Shown here piece by piece: positions 5,623 through 6,448 of a stretch of DNA of 6,448 nucleotides. Location: NCBI GenBank assembly GCA_913061245.1, contig CAJXTO010000089.1, positions 1 through 6,448 on the forward strand, written 5' to 3'. Position 1 is the stretch's first letter. Every line of letters begins with the position of its first letter. The notes beneath the pieces are model-generated. The model did no database searches. It worked only from the letters and a program-made list of their open reading frames with translations, and was not told the origin of the DNA. The position numbers were made by a program, and so were the translations under genes. The stretch is from an uncultured Oceanospirillales bacterium (GTDB lineage Bacteria > Pseudomonadota > Gammaproteobacteria > Pseudomonadales > Litorivicinaceae).

Positions 5623-5639
5623 TTAATAATTATTGAAAT
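5620..5639 (+). promoter_or_regulatory. Candidate ArsR operator (20-bp near-palindrome)
   Basis: ATTTTAATAATTATTGAAAT reads the same on both strands except for one mismatched pair (T5624 with G5635); the central 10 bp AATAATTATT is perfect. It ends nine bases before the arsR ATG and overlaps the likely -10. ArsR/SmtB repressors bind AT-rich dyads in this position and release DNA when metalloid binds. AT-rich DNA produces short palindromes by chance, but nine of ten pairs at this place is suggestive. Confidence 0.55.
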
Positions 5640-5648
5640 GTTGAATTA

Positions 5649-5996
5649 ATGAGCGTTGAGATGGATACAGTCACCGCCGTACGTTGCCTTCAGGCAATCG
5701 GCCAAGCACATCGTTTAGAGATGTTCCAGCAGCTCGCGCAGGCTGGTAATCAGGGTATGACAGCTGGCTTAATCGCTGAGTCGCTTGAGCTTGCGCCATC
5801 TCAAGTCAGTTTCCATTTAAAAGAACTCGAAGCATCAGGTTTGTGTTTTGGTGAGCGAGAAGGGCGTTTCATGCGTTATCGGATCGCTCCAAAAGCCGTG
5901 CGTGAGCTCTTGGAGTTTTTATTGGCGGATTGCTGTCAGGGGCGCAGAGATTTGTGCTCACCAGCTCTCTTGCAAATTAACGCCAGTTGTCAGTAA
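5649..5996 (+). CDS. arsR: ArsR family arsenite-responsive transcriptional repressor
   Basis: A 115-residue winged-helix repressor of the ArsR/SmtB family that normally shuts off arsenic genes and leaves DNA when As(III) binds. The family pattern is visible: LQAIGQAHRLEMFQQLAQAG (first helices), then MTAGLIAESLELAPSQVSFHLKELEASGL (37-65) containing the recognition helix SQVSFHLKELE, and the wing EREGRFMRYRI (69-79). It lacks the ELCVCDL site of plasmid R773 ArsR. Instead Cys95, Cys96 and Cys103 form a C-terminal Cys-Cys-x6-Cys, like the arsenite site described for Acidithiobacillus ferrooxidans ArsR. The start is ATG at 5649, with an in-frame ATG at residue 5 as an alternative; the ribosome site is poor for both. 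The dehydrogenase gene begins 11 bp after its stop, so the two probably share an mRNA and the repressor likely controls itself through the dyad at 5620-5639. Confidence 0.92.
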   Translation: MSVEMDTVTAVRCLQAIGQAHRLEMFQQLAQAGNQGMTAGLIAESLELAPSQVSFHLKELEASGLCFGEREGRFMRYRIAPKAVRELLEFLLADCCQGRRDLCSPALLQINASCQ

Positions 5997-6007
5997 GGAA
6001 GTTAACT

Positions 6008-6448
6008 ATGCGTATTGGAATCAATGGACTTGGTCGGATTGGTCGCCTTGCAATCCGTGCATTGCAGAATCATCCGAATCTTGAGTTGGTACATGTCAAT
6101 GATGTTGCAGGGAATGCCGCGACGCACGCTCATTTACTAGCGTTTGACTCAGTCCATGGGCGCTGGGACATACCAGTCTCAGCCAATGGATCTCACTTAG
6201 TCATCGATGGTAAGTCGGTCAAGGTTACGTCGGAAAAAACGCTCGACGGTGCGGACTTCAGTGGCTGTGATCTCGTCCTTGAGTGCACAGGTAAATTTAA
6301 AACTGTTGATGCATTGAATCCTTATTTGAAAGCAGGGATCCAACAGGTCGTTGTCTCTGCACCAATCAAAGTTCCTGAGGTTCTGAATGTCGTCATGGGT
6401 GTGAACCACACTCAGTTTGATGCTGAGAAATACCCAATCGTCACTGCG
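6008..6448 (+). CDS. ArsJ-associated glyceraldehyde-3-phosphate dehydrogenase, N-terminal 147 codons (partial at right edge)
   Basis: The N-terminal NAD-binding half of a glyceraldehyde-3-phosphate dehydrogenase. Its form matches the dehydrogenases of ars operons, which use arsenate in place of phosphate to make 1-arseno-3-phosphoglycerate for export by ArsJ. INGLGRIGR (5-13) is the dinucleotide-binding loop, and Asn31-Asp32 end the second strand as in NAD-specific enzymes. HAHLLAFDSVHGRW (40-53) is close to the arsenic-linked type. LECTGKFKT (91-99) and VVVSAPIKVPEVLNVVMGVN follow the family. The frame is open from ATG 6008 to the last base. It ends at IVTA, just before the expected catalytic SCTTNC, so the catalytic cysteine lies beyond the window. 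An AAGGAA ribosome site overlaps the arsR stop about 8 bases upstream. Being next to arsR supports the arsenic role over glycolysis. An arsJ gene is expected downstream but is not visible. Confidence 0.9.
   Translation, partial: MRIGINGLGRIGRLAIRALQNHPNLELVHVNDVAGNAATHAHLLAFDSVHGRWDIPVSANGSHLVIDGKSVKVTSEKTLDGADFSGCDLVLECTGKFKTVDALNPYLKAGIQQVVVSAPIKVPEVLNVVMGVNHTQFDAEKYPIVTA

Noticed and set aside
5402..5626. 74-codon plus-strand frame overlapping the end of the 209-residue protein
   Set aside because: Shadow frame of the larger gene with no ribosome site or family pattern.

Overview
The window reads as chromosome of a heterotrophic, probably marine or brackish gammaproteobacterium. The basis is its gene families: an NhaD-type Na+/H+ antiporter, a DUF2788 small membrane protein, a TqsA-like AI-2E family transporter, a periplasmic cytochrome c' with a cytochrome b561, and a CsrA. 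Base composition looks moderate. The genus cannot be fixed from these genes. No rRNA, tRNA, CRISPR array or insertion sequence was seen.

Layout. Positions 1-1798 are a minus-strand block of three genes read from right to left: AI-2E family transporter, DUF2788 protein, and the 5' part of nhaD, which runs off the left edge. A 58-bp divergent gap then leads to the plus-strand cytochrome c' gene (1857-2297). Its stop codon directly abuts the stop of a convergent cytochrome b561 gene (2298-2978, minus). An AT-rich spacer of about 320 bp (2979-3300) precedes csrA (3301-3495). The part of this spacer next to csrA holds a cluster of GGA motifs, one in a hairpin tetraloop, that looks like a CsrA autoregulatory site. 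A strong hairpin lies between csrA and a two-gene unit: an AlkB-type dioxygenase that must start at TTG, and a class I glutamine amidotransferase that starts on the base after the alkB stop codon. A membrane-anchored protein of unknown function follows (4954-5583). The right end is an arsenic locus: an ArsR repressor with a C-terminal Cys-Cys-x6-Cys metalloid site, then, 11 bp on, the first 147 codons of an ArsJ-associated glyceraldehyde-3-phosphate dehydrogenase. A 20-bp near-palindrome in front of arsR is a likely operator.

How the genes work together. The clearest system is the arsenate detoxification pair at the right edge. By knowledge of the family, the dehydrogenase makes 1-arseno-3-phosphoglycerate, which an ArsJ permease (expected just past the edge) exports. 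Cytochrome c' and b561 probably form a small redox unit for nitric oxide binding or electron delivery. The left block concerns ion and membrane transport. The most interesting regulatory signals are the csrA leader and the hairpin in front of the TTG-started alkB. No wholly new multi-gene system is evident.
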